Under the pieces are notes generated by a model that made no database searches, was not told the origin of the DNA, and worked only from the letters and a program-made list of their open reading frames with translations. From the NCBI GenBank assembly GCA_022827625.1, contig JAJEIE010000027.1, positions 62,001 through 126,000 of the forward strand: a stretch of DNA of 64,000 nt, written 5' to 3'. The stretch comes from Candidatus Poribacteria bacterium (lineage in GTDB: Bacteria > Poribacteria > WGA-4E > WGA-3G). This document shows positions 33,674 through 42,078 of this stretch, one piece after another. Numbering within the stretch: position 1 is the first letter of the stretch; every line of letters starts with the position of its first letter. A program made the translations under genes and the position numbers.

Positions 33674-34936
33674 GTGATAAATAAGCAGGCCTTTATTACG
33701 GCAATTGAAAACGGTGGCATAGAGACAGTCAAAAACCTATTAGCAAGTGACCAGAGGCTCGCGGCACAAGTCGATGCCCCATGGTTCAATTTCGATGCGC
33801 CAGCGATTGTGTTTGCTGCTGCCTCCGGCAACCGCGAACTTATTGATATTTTACTGGATGCTGGGTCTGATATTGATGCCAAGAGTAGTTGGTGGGCAGG
33901 TGGCACCTCGGCGTTACATCACGCTACCGGTTCTATGCTGAATTACGACAGAGAACTGGCTGAATACTTAATTGAACGGGGCGCAACAATGGATGCCCAC
34001 GCCGCCGCGGGCCTGGATATGTCCGAGCAACTTGCTGAGTTGATTCGTGAAGACCCTGAAGTCGTCAACGCACCGGGAAGTGACGGCATGTCCCCACTCC
34101 ATTTTGCCGCAACACCCCGAATCGCTGAACTGCTACTTGCACACGGCGCGGATATAAACCTCCGCGACCGTGACCATAACGGCACACCCGCACAGTGGAC
34201 AATGGGGAGTCGTCCCGAAGTCTGTCAATACCTCCTTAAACAAGGGGCGGAAGGTGATATTGTCCTCTATTGTGTGACTGGAGATGTTGAACGGGCGAGC
34301 GCGGCATTACAAAAGAATCCTGCTCTTCTGAATCTACGGATAGATCATAAAGTCCGAGAAGGTTATACCGTGGGGTCCCACCACTCCGAAGAAATAGACG
34401 AGGTTCCGGGAGGTCATGTCTATGTCTATAAAGTCGGGCCAACCATGCCGCTCCTTGAGGTTGCGTTACAGGCAAAGCAGGCAACAATCGTCGAAATGTT
34501 GATGGAATGCGGTTATCAAATCAAACTCCGAGAGTGGTATATGATTGCTGGACAAGGTCCACGCAATATGGACAGACTTGTAAAGATGTTTCTCGAAAGC
34601 GGTTTGGATATCAATGCCCGTCAGAAGCATCGACATGGGATGTGGGCACCCTTGCACTGGTTAGCGCAGCGCGGTCTGACGCATGGCATCTCGTGTCTAT
34701 TGCAGAACGGTGCTAATCCGAATATAATTGACGACCAAGGACGTACGCCGATGCATATCATCGCACAAAAAGGAATAGGGAAGAACCAGATCCAGTTACT
34801 CATGGAACACGGCGGCGATGTTAGCATACGCGATGGAGGGGGTAAAACACCGCTTGACTATGCACAGAAGGCAAAGAGAAAAGGTCTTGCGAATTTCCTC
34901 ACAGCACAGGCAAAGCGCACACAGAAACTGACTTAA
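33674..34936 (+). CDS. Ankyrin-repeat protein
   Basis: 420 aa from a GTG at 33674, with GAAGGAA just upstream. No signal peptide. It has at least eight ankyrin repeats, for example SGNRELIDILLDAGSDIDAK, GMSPLHFAATPRIAELLLAH, HWLAQRGLTHGISCLLQNGA, GRTPMHIIAQKGIG and GGKTPLDYAQKAKRKGLANF. The middle, around residues 215-270, is poorly matched to the repeat and may be a separate fold. Ankyrin proteins mediate protein contacts, often with host or surface partners. Its expression seems tightly controlled: strong promoter, overlapping palindromic operator, isolated position. Confidence 0.9.
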   Translation: MINKQAFITAIENGGIETVKNLLASDQRLAAQVDAPWFNFDAPAIVFAAASGNRELIDILLDAGSDIDAKSSWWAGGTSALHHATGSMLNYDRELAEYLIERGATMDAHAAAGLDMSEQLAELIREDPEVVNAPGSDGMSPLHFAATPRIAELLLAHGADINLRDRDHNGTPAQWTMGSRPEVCQYLLKQGAEGDIVLYCVTGDVERASAALQKNPALLNLRIDHKVREGYTVGSHHSEEIDEVPGGHVYVYKVGPTMPLLEVALQAKQATIVEMLMECGYQIKLREWYMIAGQGPRNMDRLVKMFLESGLDINARQKHRHGMWAPLHWLAQRGLTHGISCLLQNGANPNIIDDQGRTPMHIIAQKGIGKNQIQLLMEHGGDVSIRDGGGKTPLDYAQKAKRKGLANFLTAQAKRTQKLT

Positions 34937-35009
34937 TTATGGCGAGAAAATTTGAAACACATATCAAATTTTTATCGTGAATTGTCAGTGAAATATTTTT
35001 ATTTTACGG

Positions 35010-35039
35010 TTGACATTTTTCTTTTTACTATGGTATAAT
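35010..35039 (+). promoter_or_regulatory. Sigma-70 promoter of the Rieske operon
   Basis: TTGACA at 35010-35015 and TATAAT at 35034-35039, 18-bp spacer, about 87 bp before the first Rieske gene. The intervening leader contains AT-rich DNA and the GGAGG Shine-Dalgarno. Confidence 0.78.
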
Positions 35040-35126
35040 AATAAGTGTTAGTTAAGTTTTAGAAATTGGCATAGAGGTTCAGTTTTCGTTATAGTGTGAA
35101 ATACAATTTGGAGGAACAATAAAATC

Positions 35127-36863
35127 ATGGAGCATCAAACGCAAAACTGGGTGAAAGTCGCCGAGTTAAGTGAGGTTCCTGAGGGGAAACCGAAAGCGAT
35201 TCGGATGGGAGAGGGGCGCAGTATTGCGCTCTTCAACGTTGATGGACGGATTTATGCGACGGATAATCAGTGCCCACACATGGGATATCCGCTAACCCGA
35301 GGCACAGTGCGAAATGGCATCCTCACATGTGATTGGCACCGCCGCAGTTTCGATTTGGAAGGTGGTGGCTGCTTCCATGTTGAGTGCGACGACTTACGTA
35401 CTTTTCGGGTTGATGTCCGCGGGAGCGAGATTTGGATAGAACCCGGGGATATGATCTATCGGCGCGCAGAAGAACATAAACAGTTACTCCGAGAAGGGCT
35501 TTTAAGCGAAGATCGATGGACGATGTCTAAGGCGATTTCACTTTTACTAAAAGGGGGGGTGCCGGAAGAAGAAGTGATGGGTTCAATCTTGGAACACGTT
35601 AGTCGACACATTGCCAGTTCGCATGGCGCGGAAGGCGGGAGCGATGTTTCCCGACTTATCAATGGACTGAAAGTTGGGCGTAGATACACAGATGCAGATA
35701 GACTCATCGCCGTTACAACTGCGGCTTGTTCGGCTGCGGGACCGGCATCGGAACGACTTGAGGTTGTGCCTTTACCAGAACCTGTCACGTGGGAAAAAAT
35801 CAGTCGCTGGGTTCGTAATTTCTCGTATGAAGGGCAATCCGGACGTATTGAGCGGTGTTTATTCACAGCGTATCATAAAGGCGATGCCGATAAGTTGCGT
35901 CCTTTATTGTTTGCGTGTGCCGTTGAACCGCATTTTATCGATCTACCCCATATTCCACTTTATGTCAGCTATCTCTCAGAAGTGGTTGATGAATTTGGGT
36001 GGGAGTATGCCTCGGAATTGTTTTTCTATCTCGGTGCAAGACTTGTCGGACATCGTCCAGATGAACCAGAACGGTACCGTCGGGATGCCATCCGAATTAT
36101 GCGACAAATGCTTCCGAGTGTTGAAAGTGCTAATTTGGAGCAAACTGTTGAATTTGATGAAGATACTTTTGTTGAGGCATTGACGAGTGTCAATCTCCAG
36201 CGGGCATTTGAAGCGGTACAAACCGTTTTGGTTGATGGTGTTAAGTTGGAGCGGCTCATAACAACATTGGTGCTTCTCGCGGCAGATAGGATGGCACATA
36301 CACCGGTAAACGTAGATGCGGGTTGGGAGAACTTAACGACGGAACTCAACCTTGCAGCGTCTTTGCGGAGTGCGCAACGGGTGGGTGGAAATAGTGTCGC
36401 GGCGAAGGGATTGTTCCATGCTGCGTGGCAAATCTTCGCGAATCGTTGGATCAATATTCCCGCACGCCCTCTCAGCCAACCCTTGCGCCAAGAAAAATTG
36501 GACGTTCCGAATCAAGCCGAGGGTATCAAATCTATCCTTCGTACAATTCAGACACTTAATGTCCAGGAAGTCGGACCGCAAGTACTCGGCTACCTGAACG
36601 CCGGTTATTGTGCGGATCGCTTGCTTGAAGAGATTGGACATACGGTCCTCTGGGATGATACTGGAAGTCAGATTCTTCCGACATTGCGTACCGTATTTGA
36701 AGAATGGAAGTACGCCGAGGGACATCCGGCTCAGGCGCAACTTTTGGTCGGCTTGGCGCGCTATGTCACAGATATCCGAACAAACAAGGATAATAGGTCT
36801 GCGGCTACAACAGCGATGCGTTTTGCTGAAGGTAGAACAACAATTGAGGTGTTTGAGGAATAG
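35127..36863 (+). CDS. Rieske [2Fe-2S] protein with long helical C-terminal domain, copy 1
   Basis: 578 aa. N-terminal Rieske domain with C-x-H at CPHMGYPL near residue 50 and C-x-x-H at CDWHRRSFD near residue 71, the four cluster ligands of a ferredoxin-type Rieske. The remaining 470 residues are mostly helical, with no TM segment. Motifs include LLFACAVEPHFIDL, VLLAADRMAHTPVN, LFHAAWQIFANRWINIP and a repeated LNAGYCADRLLEE. I do not know this C-terminal domain. Electron transfer to a partner or a catalytic iron site formed by the conserved His is possible. A paralogue of exactly equal length follows 79 bp downstream. Confidence 0.85.
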   Translation: MEHQTQNWVKVAELSEVPEGKPKAIRMGEGRSIALFNVDGRIYATDNQCPHMGYPLTRGTVRNGILTCDWHRRSFDLEGGGCFHVECDDLRTFRVDVRGSEIWIEPGDMIYRRAEEHKQLLREGLLSEDRWTMSKAISLLLKGGVPEEEVMGSILEHVSRHIASSHGAEGGSDVSRLINGLKVGRRYTDADRLIAVTTAACSAAGPASERLEVVPLPEPVTWEKISRWVRNFSYEGQSGRIERCLFTAYHKGDADKLRPLLFACAVEPHFIDLPHIPLYVSYLSEVVDEFGWEYASELFFYLGARLVGHRPDEPERYRRDAIRIMRQMLPSVESANLEQTVEFDEDTFVEALTSVNLQRAFEAVQTVLVDGVKLERLITTLVLLAADRMAHTPVNVDAGWENLTTELNLAASLRSAQRVGGNSVAAKGLFHAAWQIFANRWINIPARPLSQPLRQEKLDVPNQAEGIKSILRTIQTLNVQEVGPQVLGYLNAGYCADRLLEEIGHTVLWDDTGSQILPTLRTVFEEWKYAEGHPAQAQLLVGLARYVTDIRTNKDNRSAATTAMRFAEGRTTIEVFEE

Positions 36864-36888
36864 GGGCTGGGGTTACAAACCCCTCCCC
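36863..36888. repeat. Small palindromic repeat, family A, between Rieske genes
   Basis: GGGGCTGGGGTTACAAACCCCTCCCC, an imperfect palindrome starting at the stop codon of the first Rieske gene. It may act as a 3' hairpin. Confidence 0.6.
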
Positions 36889-36942
36889 AAGAGATAGCGT
36901 GAACAATCGCGACGGATTCTATTACAAAAGGAGAGGAAGACA

Positions 36943-38679
36943 GTGTTAGCAGAGAATACCAATTTTGTTAAGGTTGCTGCCCGCAGCGATATAGCGGAGG
37001 GGAAACCGAGGGCAGTTAGAGTTGAAGGACATAGCATTGCCCTGTTTCAGCATGAAGGTGCTATCTATGCGACGGATAATCAGTGCCCACACATGGGATA
37101 TCCGTTGGTGCGAGGACGTGTCAGGAGAGGCGTTTTGTCGTGTGATTGGCACGGTTGGAGTTACGACATGGAGGGTGGTGGATGCTTTACGGGGGGTTGT
37201 GATGACCTCGCCACGTTCCCTGTTGAGGTGCGGAATGGCGATATCTATGTGGATGTCGCCAGTGGTGGTCGGAAACGCGACGATGCCCATTTTTTACTTC
37301 TGACGGAAGGCTTATTAACGACGGACAACTGGACGCTTTCTAAAGCGATTGCGATTATGTTAGCGAAAGGTGTTTCGGAAGAAGAGACGTTGGAATTGAT
37401 GGTGAAGCACATGGGTGGGCATGTCTCTACGGATGAGGAGGCCTTCAATGGCGGCAGAAAATTGGCGATGCTGATGAACGGCGTAAAGGTCGCCCGTATG
37501 TATGAACCCGAAGATCGGCTTATCCCGTTGATGTTGGCGGCAGGGGGTGCAGCGGGTAGGTTGGGAGATAGACCGGATCGCCGCCCACTTCCGCCGCCGA
37601 TGGATTGGCAGAAACTGGAAGACTGGATTCGGGTATTCACTGCTGATAAAGAGTGGGAGGGTATCGAAAAATGCCTTATCACCGCACGACGGTTAGGCGG
37701 ACATGATGAAAAAATTGTTCCACTCTTATTTGAATGCGCCGTTCAACCTTTTTTCATCAATCATTCCAGAAATCTCATTAATCTTGGGCACTTGGCTGAG
37801 TTGCTGGAGCGGTTTGGATGGGAGTTGACTGAGGAGTTAGTCTGTAACCTCGGCGCAAAGATTCTTGGTGAGGGGCGCGGCAGACCGAGTGAACTTCATC
37901 GGGAAGCGATCCAAAAACTGGAAGAGATCAGTCCTCTCTTTGATGAGCTTCCACAGGATACATCTGTTGATTATGACGAAGATAAATTCTCGGCAGCACT
38001 GGTGAGCGGTGATCTCGACGAGGTTTTTGATACACTCACGGAAATGCTTACTGCGGGTGTCCCGATTAACGACCTTGCTACAACTATGGTCATGATGGCA
38101 GGTGATCGGATGGCGCGTACGCCGGTGAATATGAGTCCGGGTTGGTGGGACCTACAAGAAGAGATGGAGTTGGGCACGACTGTGAGAAAGGTACTTCGGT
38201 ATGGTGGAACGAAAGTCGCCGCGAAGGCACTTTATCATGCAGCGTGGCGGTTTTTCGAGAACCGGTGGCTTAACATTCGCTATCAACCCATCACAGTGCC
38301 GAGAACATCTACAAATCTTGTTATTCTTGATGAGGATGCAGTGCTCTCCGAGATTTTAGATGGGATTGAGTCTGTCCGTATTCAGGAAATCGGGCGGCGT
38401 ACCCGCGAGTATCTTAATGCAGGATGTTCAGCGGAGCGGTTGATGGCTGAAATGGGGCTGAGTATTCTCAAAGATGATAATGGTCACCATCTTCTGAGTT
38501 CAATTTATATGGTGTCTGAGGAGTGGAAGACCTGCGAATCGCATCCTGCGAGAAATCAGCTGATAGTTGGATTGGCACGATGGGCAACCGATATTCGCAG
38601 AAACGCCGGAAATGATTCCGCCGTTCAGACGGCTCACCGTTTCGCGCGCGGCGAAACCGCGACGGAACTCTATGAGTAG
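36943..38679 (+). CDS. Rieske [2Fe-2S] protein with long helical C-terminal domain, copy 2
   Basis: 578 aa from a GTG with AAAGGAGAGG upstream. Rieske ligands are CPHMGYPL and CDWHGWSYD; here a Gly-Trp follows the His, as in canonical Rieske proteins, unlike the first copy. The C-terminal helical domain shares MAGDRMARTPVNMS, LYHAAWRFFENRWLNI and REYLNAGCSAERLMAE with copy 1. A 39-nt block over the first Cys/His loop is identical in both genes, although the remainder has diverged. Probably one operon with copy 1. Confidence 0.85.
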   Translation: MLAENTNFVKVAARSDIAEGKPRAVRVEGHSIALFQHEGAIYATDNQCPHMGYPLVRGRVRRGVLSCDWHGWSYDMEGGGCFTGGCDDLATFPVEVRNGDIYVDVASGGRKRDDAHFLLLTEGLLTTDNWTLSKAIAIMLAKGVSEEETLELMVKHMGGHVSTDEEAFNGGRKLAMLMNGVKVARMYEPEDRLIPLMLAAGGAAGRLGDRPDRRPLPPPMDWQKLEDWIRVFTADKEWEGIEKCLITARRLGGHDEKIVPLLFECAVQPFFINHSRNLINLGHLAELLERFGWELTEELVCNLGAKILGEGRGRPSELHREAIQKLEEISPLFDELPQDTSVDYDEDKFSAALVSGDLDEVFDTLTEMLTAGVPINDLATTMVMMAGDRMARTPVNMSPGWWDLQEEMELGTTVRKVLRYGGTKVAAKALYHAAWRFFENRWLNIRYQPITVPRTSTNLVILDEDAVLSEILDGIESVRIQEIGRRTREYLNAGCSAERLMAEMGLSILKDDNGHHLLSSIYMVSEEWKTCESHPARNQLIVGLARWATDIRRNAGNDSAVQTAHRFARGETATELYE

Positions 38680-38687
38680 CACATATA

Positions 38688-38727
38688 GTAGGGCGAGGTT
38701 CCAATGCCTCAGCCCTACTTTTTTTAA
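38688..38727 (+). terminator. Palindrome with T-run after the Rieske genes
   Basis: GTAGGGCGAGGTTCC and GCCTCAGCCCTAC can pair with mismatches (a family A repeat) and are followed by eight T residues. The repeat thus doubles as an intrinsic terminator for the Rieske operon. It lies just before the WD40 start codon at 38732. Confidence 0.65.
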
Positions 38728-38731
38728 TATT

Positions 38732-39772
38732 ATGAAGAATTTACTTGCACTTTTTTTCTTTAACGTGTTATGCCTATCAGGGCAAGGTGCGACGTTGGAA
38801 TTTGCTTTTCAACTTGGTGAGAAGCAGGAGCCGCGACTTGATAGACTCCTTCCGGATGTCGCGCAACAGATGGCGTTTAACAAAGATGACACGAAATTGA
38901 TTGTCAAACAGATGGGCGGTACTGTGGTGATATGGGATGTCCAGACACGAGAAAATCGAATTGTTTGTAGTATTCCAGAAAAGCGGTGGTTCGCCTATGC
39001 TGTTGATACGGATCAACTTCTCGTCAAGGCAGCAGATGAGAGCATCGCTATCTTTCATCTTGCATCCAGCACCGAGGTCACACTGACAAAGGGTGTTTAT
39101 GAGAGTGGTAGCCTGTCATCTGATGGCGCATTGACGGTATTATCGGAAGGCGATGAACAGATTGAGGTGTGGGGGATAAAACCCTCGGATACCATAGAAG
39201 CACCTGAGGGAGAACAGGTCCTTCCGCAGAAATTAAAGACTTTGGAGACAACGATGCCCATTCGGAACGGTCTCACGCTTTCTGATGATGGTCGGTTCAT
39301 TGCGGCGGCGGGAGGGAGTTACCGAGATGGTGAGGGACATCGAACGGCTATTGAGATTTGGAGCACTGTCAGTGAGCATCAGATACGTATTTTCGACACT
39401 GGTGAGATTTTGGGTGTTTGGAATGTCCTGTTTTCGCCGGACGCAAAGTTATTAGCCGTTGACACGCAAAAGAATGCTCAGTCTGGGATCCGCGTTTGGG
39501 AAATTGAGACCGGTAGGAAACTTCTCGCGAAATCCGGGTTTGAAGCGTATTGGACCCGAGCACTTGCCTTTTCACCCAGTGGTGAATATCTTGCTTCGGG
39601 TGATGAAGCTGCCAATCTTCGGGTGTGGGACATCTCCAAAGGTGAATCGGTAATTTGGGAAACCTATCCGACCGGTATCCAATCGTTAGCCTTCTCACCT
39701 AAGGGCAACTATTTGGCAGTAGCACTTTGGGATGCCACAGTTCAGATTCTACATTGGGAGGACAAACAGTGA
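38732..39772 (+). CDS. Exported WD40-repeat protein
   Basis: 346 aa from ATG 38732; an upstream in-frame ATG overlaps the Rieske gene and gives no signal peptide. The chosen start makes the signal MKNLLALFFFNVLCLSGQGA. About seven WD40/YVTN-type blades follow, including KLIVKQMGGTVVIWDVQTREN, LLAVDTQKNAQSGIRVWEIETG, GEYLASGDEAANLRVWDISKG and a last AVALWDATVQILHW. It may act as a scaffold in the periplasm. Its stop overlaps the GTG start of the HhH gene, so the two are coupled. Confidence 0.85.
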   Translation: MKNLLALFFFNVLCLSGQGATLEFAFQLGEKQEPRLDRLLPDVAQQMAFNKDDTKLIVKQMGGTVVIWDVQTRENRIVCSIPEKRWFAYAVDTDQLLVKAADESIAIFHLASSTEVTLTKGVYESGSLSSDGALTVLSEGDEQIEVWGIKPSDTIEAPEGEQVLPQKLKTLETTMPIRNGLTLSDDGRFIAAAGGSYRDGEGHRTAIEIWSTVSEHQIRIFDTGEILGVWNVLFSPDAKLLAVDTQKNAQSGIRVWEIETGRKLLAKSGFEAYWTRALAFSPSGEYLASGDEAANLRVWDISKGESVIWETYPTGIQSLAFSPKGNYLAVALWDATVQILHWEDKQ

Positions 39773-40287
39773 AAGGTGAGAAAAATTTAGAAGACGACTC
39801 TTACACTGATGCCAAGGGACGGACACGTTGGCATGAAAACGATGAAATCGCGCTAAGGCTCTTGGAACTCCATACCTTCCTAATAATTGCCGACTATCCA
39901 GAAGACCACGCATCACGGTATCCGCGCCTATCGCATGCCATCTCCCGCTTTCCAGAGCCGGTGTCGGATTTAATCGCACAGGAACGGTTGATAGAGGAGA
40001 TTGGAGGGGTTGGGGAAATCATCGCGGAAATTATCAAGGAATTCGTGGAAACTGGCACGAGTGGAAAATTGGAAGAGTTCGCCGGTGATACACCACGGAC
40101 GGTTGTCGAGCTTGTGCCTATACCCGGACTCGGTGCTAAAACGATTAAGCGACTCTATGAAGAAGTCGGTGTAGAGAGTCTTGTTTCGCTACGAGCGGCG
40201 ATTGATGAAGGAAAACTCAAGGGTTTTCGGGGGATCGGTAAGAAAACGTTGGAAAAGATTGAAGCATATCTTGATGAAGCGTTGTAA
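39769..40287 (+). CDS. Orphan PolX-type helix-hairpin-helix protein
   Basis: 172 aa from the GTG at 39769, overlapping the WD40 stop (GTGA). Residues 14-90 resemble the 8-kDa lyase-like domain of DNA polymerase beta/PolX (LIAQERLIEEIGGVGEIIAEII). Residues 95-172 contain two HhH motifs, PIPGLGAKTIKRLYEE and GFRGIGKKTLEKIEAYL. The polymerase palm and PHP domain of real PolX are absent, so this is a stand-alone DNA-binding fragment. A structural role in DNA repair or a domesticated domain is possible. Confidence 0.75.
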   Translation: MKGEKNLEDDSYTDAKGRTRWHENDEIALRLLELHTFLIIADYPEDHASRYPRLSHAISRFPEPVSDLIAQERLIEEIGGVGEIIAEIIKEFVETGTSGKLEEFAGDTPRTVVELVPIPGLGAKTIKRLYEEVGVESLVSLRAAIDEGKLKGFRGIGKKTLEKIEAYLDEAL

Positions 40288-40372
40288 GTTTGTGAGTTAT
40301 TGAAGGAATAATCGACATTGGTTAGGTTACCTCAACGGGGGTGCGCAGCGGTTGCCTGTGGAGTTAGGATAG

Positions 40373-41341
40373 ATGCCGGATAACGATGTCCAGTTTGCAG
40401 TCGTCAGAGAAGATCCGATGGTGGAGGCGGCGTTGGTTCGTTTAGCAAATGCCAGCAACGTCCTGTTGATTGCTTCTGGGGGGTGTACTGCCTTAACGTT
40501 GCAAGCGTTGTTCCCGGATTTGCATATCACATTGGTCGATTTTAATCCGGCACAGTTAGAACGGGTTCGGGAAAAAATAAGTGCGCTGCACGATATAGAT
40601 AGCGAAACGCGGCATCGGAAATTTAATATCGGGACCAGCGATCCAAGCGGACTCAATCAGTCTGGTAACTTTGAGTCCCTGTTTCGAGGTCTCAGGGAGT
40701 TCATCTTTGATCTGGTTGCTGATGAGACAGAAATCCGGGGTTTATTTGAAAAGAAAGGTCGGCTTGCCGATGTCTCAGAGATTCTCTTCTCGAACAGGTA
40801 TTGGTCAGTAGCGTTTGATCTGTACTTTAGCGACCCACTTCTGAATGCGATGTTTGGTCCAGATGCGACGCAGCATGCCGAAACTGGAAGTTATCCGCGT
40901 TACTTTCAGGCGTTATTTGAAAAGGGCTTGACATCTGCGGGGGCGTTTGATAATTACTTTCTTCACCACGTATTCCTCGGATACTATCTCCAACGTCCGG
41001 CAAGTCTGCCTTATTACCTCTCAGCACCTCCCACCGATTATCGTTTTCAGATGGTTGAAGGCACACTGGACCAAGTCCCCGAGCTGCAGCGTTTTGATCT
41101 TATCTCTTTATCCAATATTATGGATTGGATGCCGTTAGCTGAGAGTGCCTCCCTTATTGGTTATCTCCGAAACGAGATGAAATCTGGTGCGACGGTTCTG
41201 TATCGCCAACTCAATAATTACACGGATCTTTCAACCTATTTTGGCGATTCATTTGAATTCAATACGGGCTTGGGAGTCCGATTCCAAAAAAGCGAACGCA
41301 GCTTATTTTATGCCAGCACTCATGTGGGAAAAAGGAGGTGA
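40373..41341 (+). CDS. DUF3419/BtaA-like aminocarboxypropyltransferase
   Basis: 322 aa. LLIASGGCTALTLQALFP and LVDFNPAQLERVREK are the SAM-site motifs of the DUF3419 family, whose known member BtaA moves the 3-amino-3-carboxypropyl group of SAM onto a diacylglycerol. Later strands (DLISLSNIMDWMPLAESASL) match the methyltransferase-like core. No BtaB methyltransferase is nearby. Instead, the stop TGA sits next to the start of a diiron oxidase gene, followed by a GNAT. A new aminocarboxypropyl-derived compound or lipid headgroup is therefore likely. AGGA precedes the ATG. Confidence 0.82.
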   Translation: MPDNDVQFAVVREDPMVEAALVRLANASNVLLIASGGCTALTLQALFPDLHITLVDFNPAQLERVREKISALHDIDSETRHRKFNIGTSDPSGLNQSGNFESLFRGLREFIFDLVADETEIRGLFEKKGRLADVSEILFSNRYWSVAFDLYFSDPLLNAMFGPDATQHAETGSYPRYFQALFEKGLTSAGAFDNYFLHHVFLGYYLQRPASLPYYLSAPPTDYRFQMVEGTLDQVPELQRFDLISLSNIMDWMPLAESASLIGYLRNEMKSGATVLYRQLNNYTDLSTYFGDSFEFNTGLGVRFQKSERSLFYASTHVGKRR

Positions 41342-41347
41342 ATGCGA

Positions 41348-42061
41348 ATGAACAAGAGCATTGACAACATCTTGAAAGAGACGAATGTGTGGATGAACCC
41401 ATACTTTCAAGCTTTGCGCGACGACCCTTTTGATTTCGATGATTTTGTCGAAACGCAAATCCAATTCTATTTTGCCGTCGTGTTCTTCAACCGTCCAATG
41501 GCGGCACTTGCTGCAAAAATTCCGACATCGGAATTGCGCTTGGAGGTCATTCGCAATGTTTGGGAGGAACACGGTGAGGGCAATACGTCTCTGATGCACG
41601 AGAAAACATTTCTCGCCTTTCTTGACCGGTTAGCTGGAATTAAACCCGAAGATATTGCGAAACGTGCGATGTGGCCTGAAGTTCGTGCCTTTAATACGGT
41701 ACTTGTCGGTGCTTGCGTGATGGATGAATACTTGATTGGTGCGGGTGTCATGGGGATCATTGAGCGGATGTTCTCGGACATTGCAGGGTGGATCGGAGAA
41801 CAGGTTGTGAGTCATGGCTGGCTCTCTGCGGAAAAACTGATTCACTATAACCTCCATGAAGACCTTGATATTAAACATGCAGACGATTTCTTTGATGTCC
41901 TGCGTCCTGCATGGGAGGCTGATGTCGAACATAGATACTACATTGAACAGGGACTGCGTCTTGGCGCGTGCGTCTTCAATTCGCTTTATGAAGGACTTTA
42001 CAAGGCACGAAAACGTCGCGTCTATCGCGATGTACGCGGACCCCATACACGGGCATCATAG
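41348..42061 (+). CDS. Haem-oxygenase-like diiron oxidase (HDO/TenA-like)
   Basis: 237 aa from ATG 41348, 6 bp after AAAGGAGGTGA; an ATG at 41342 directly abuts the previous stop. The helical core carries a complete set of candidate iron ligands: Glu-35, Glu-74 and His-84 (ten apart), Glu-139, and H-E-D-L-D-I-K-H giving His-170, Asp-174 and His-177 (H-x3-D-x2-H). This is the ligand pattern of diiron oxidases such as SznF. Such enzymes N-oxidise amines or cleave C-C bonds. It lies between a DUF3419 transferase and a GNAT in a tight operon. The exact product is unknown. Confidence 0.8.
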   Translation: MNKSIDNILKETNVWMNPYFQALRDDPFDFDDFVETQIQFYFAVVFFNRPMAALAAKIPTSELRLEVIRNVWEEHGEGNTSLMHEKTFLAFLDRLAGIKPEDIAKRAMWPEVRAFNTVLVGACVMDEYLIGAGVMGIIERMFSDIAGWIGEQVVSHGWLSAEKLIHYNLHEDLDIKHADDFFDVLRPAWEADVEHRYYIEQGLRLGACVFNSLYEGLYKARKRRVYRDVRGPHTRAS

Positions 42062-42078
42062 CAGTGTTGAGGTATCAG

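Noticed and set aside
38567-38731. Longer N-terminus for the WD40 protein
   Set aside because: It would overlap the Rieske gene and the terminator and hide the signal peptide; ATG 38732 gives a normal secretion signal.
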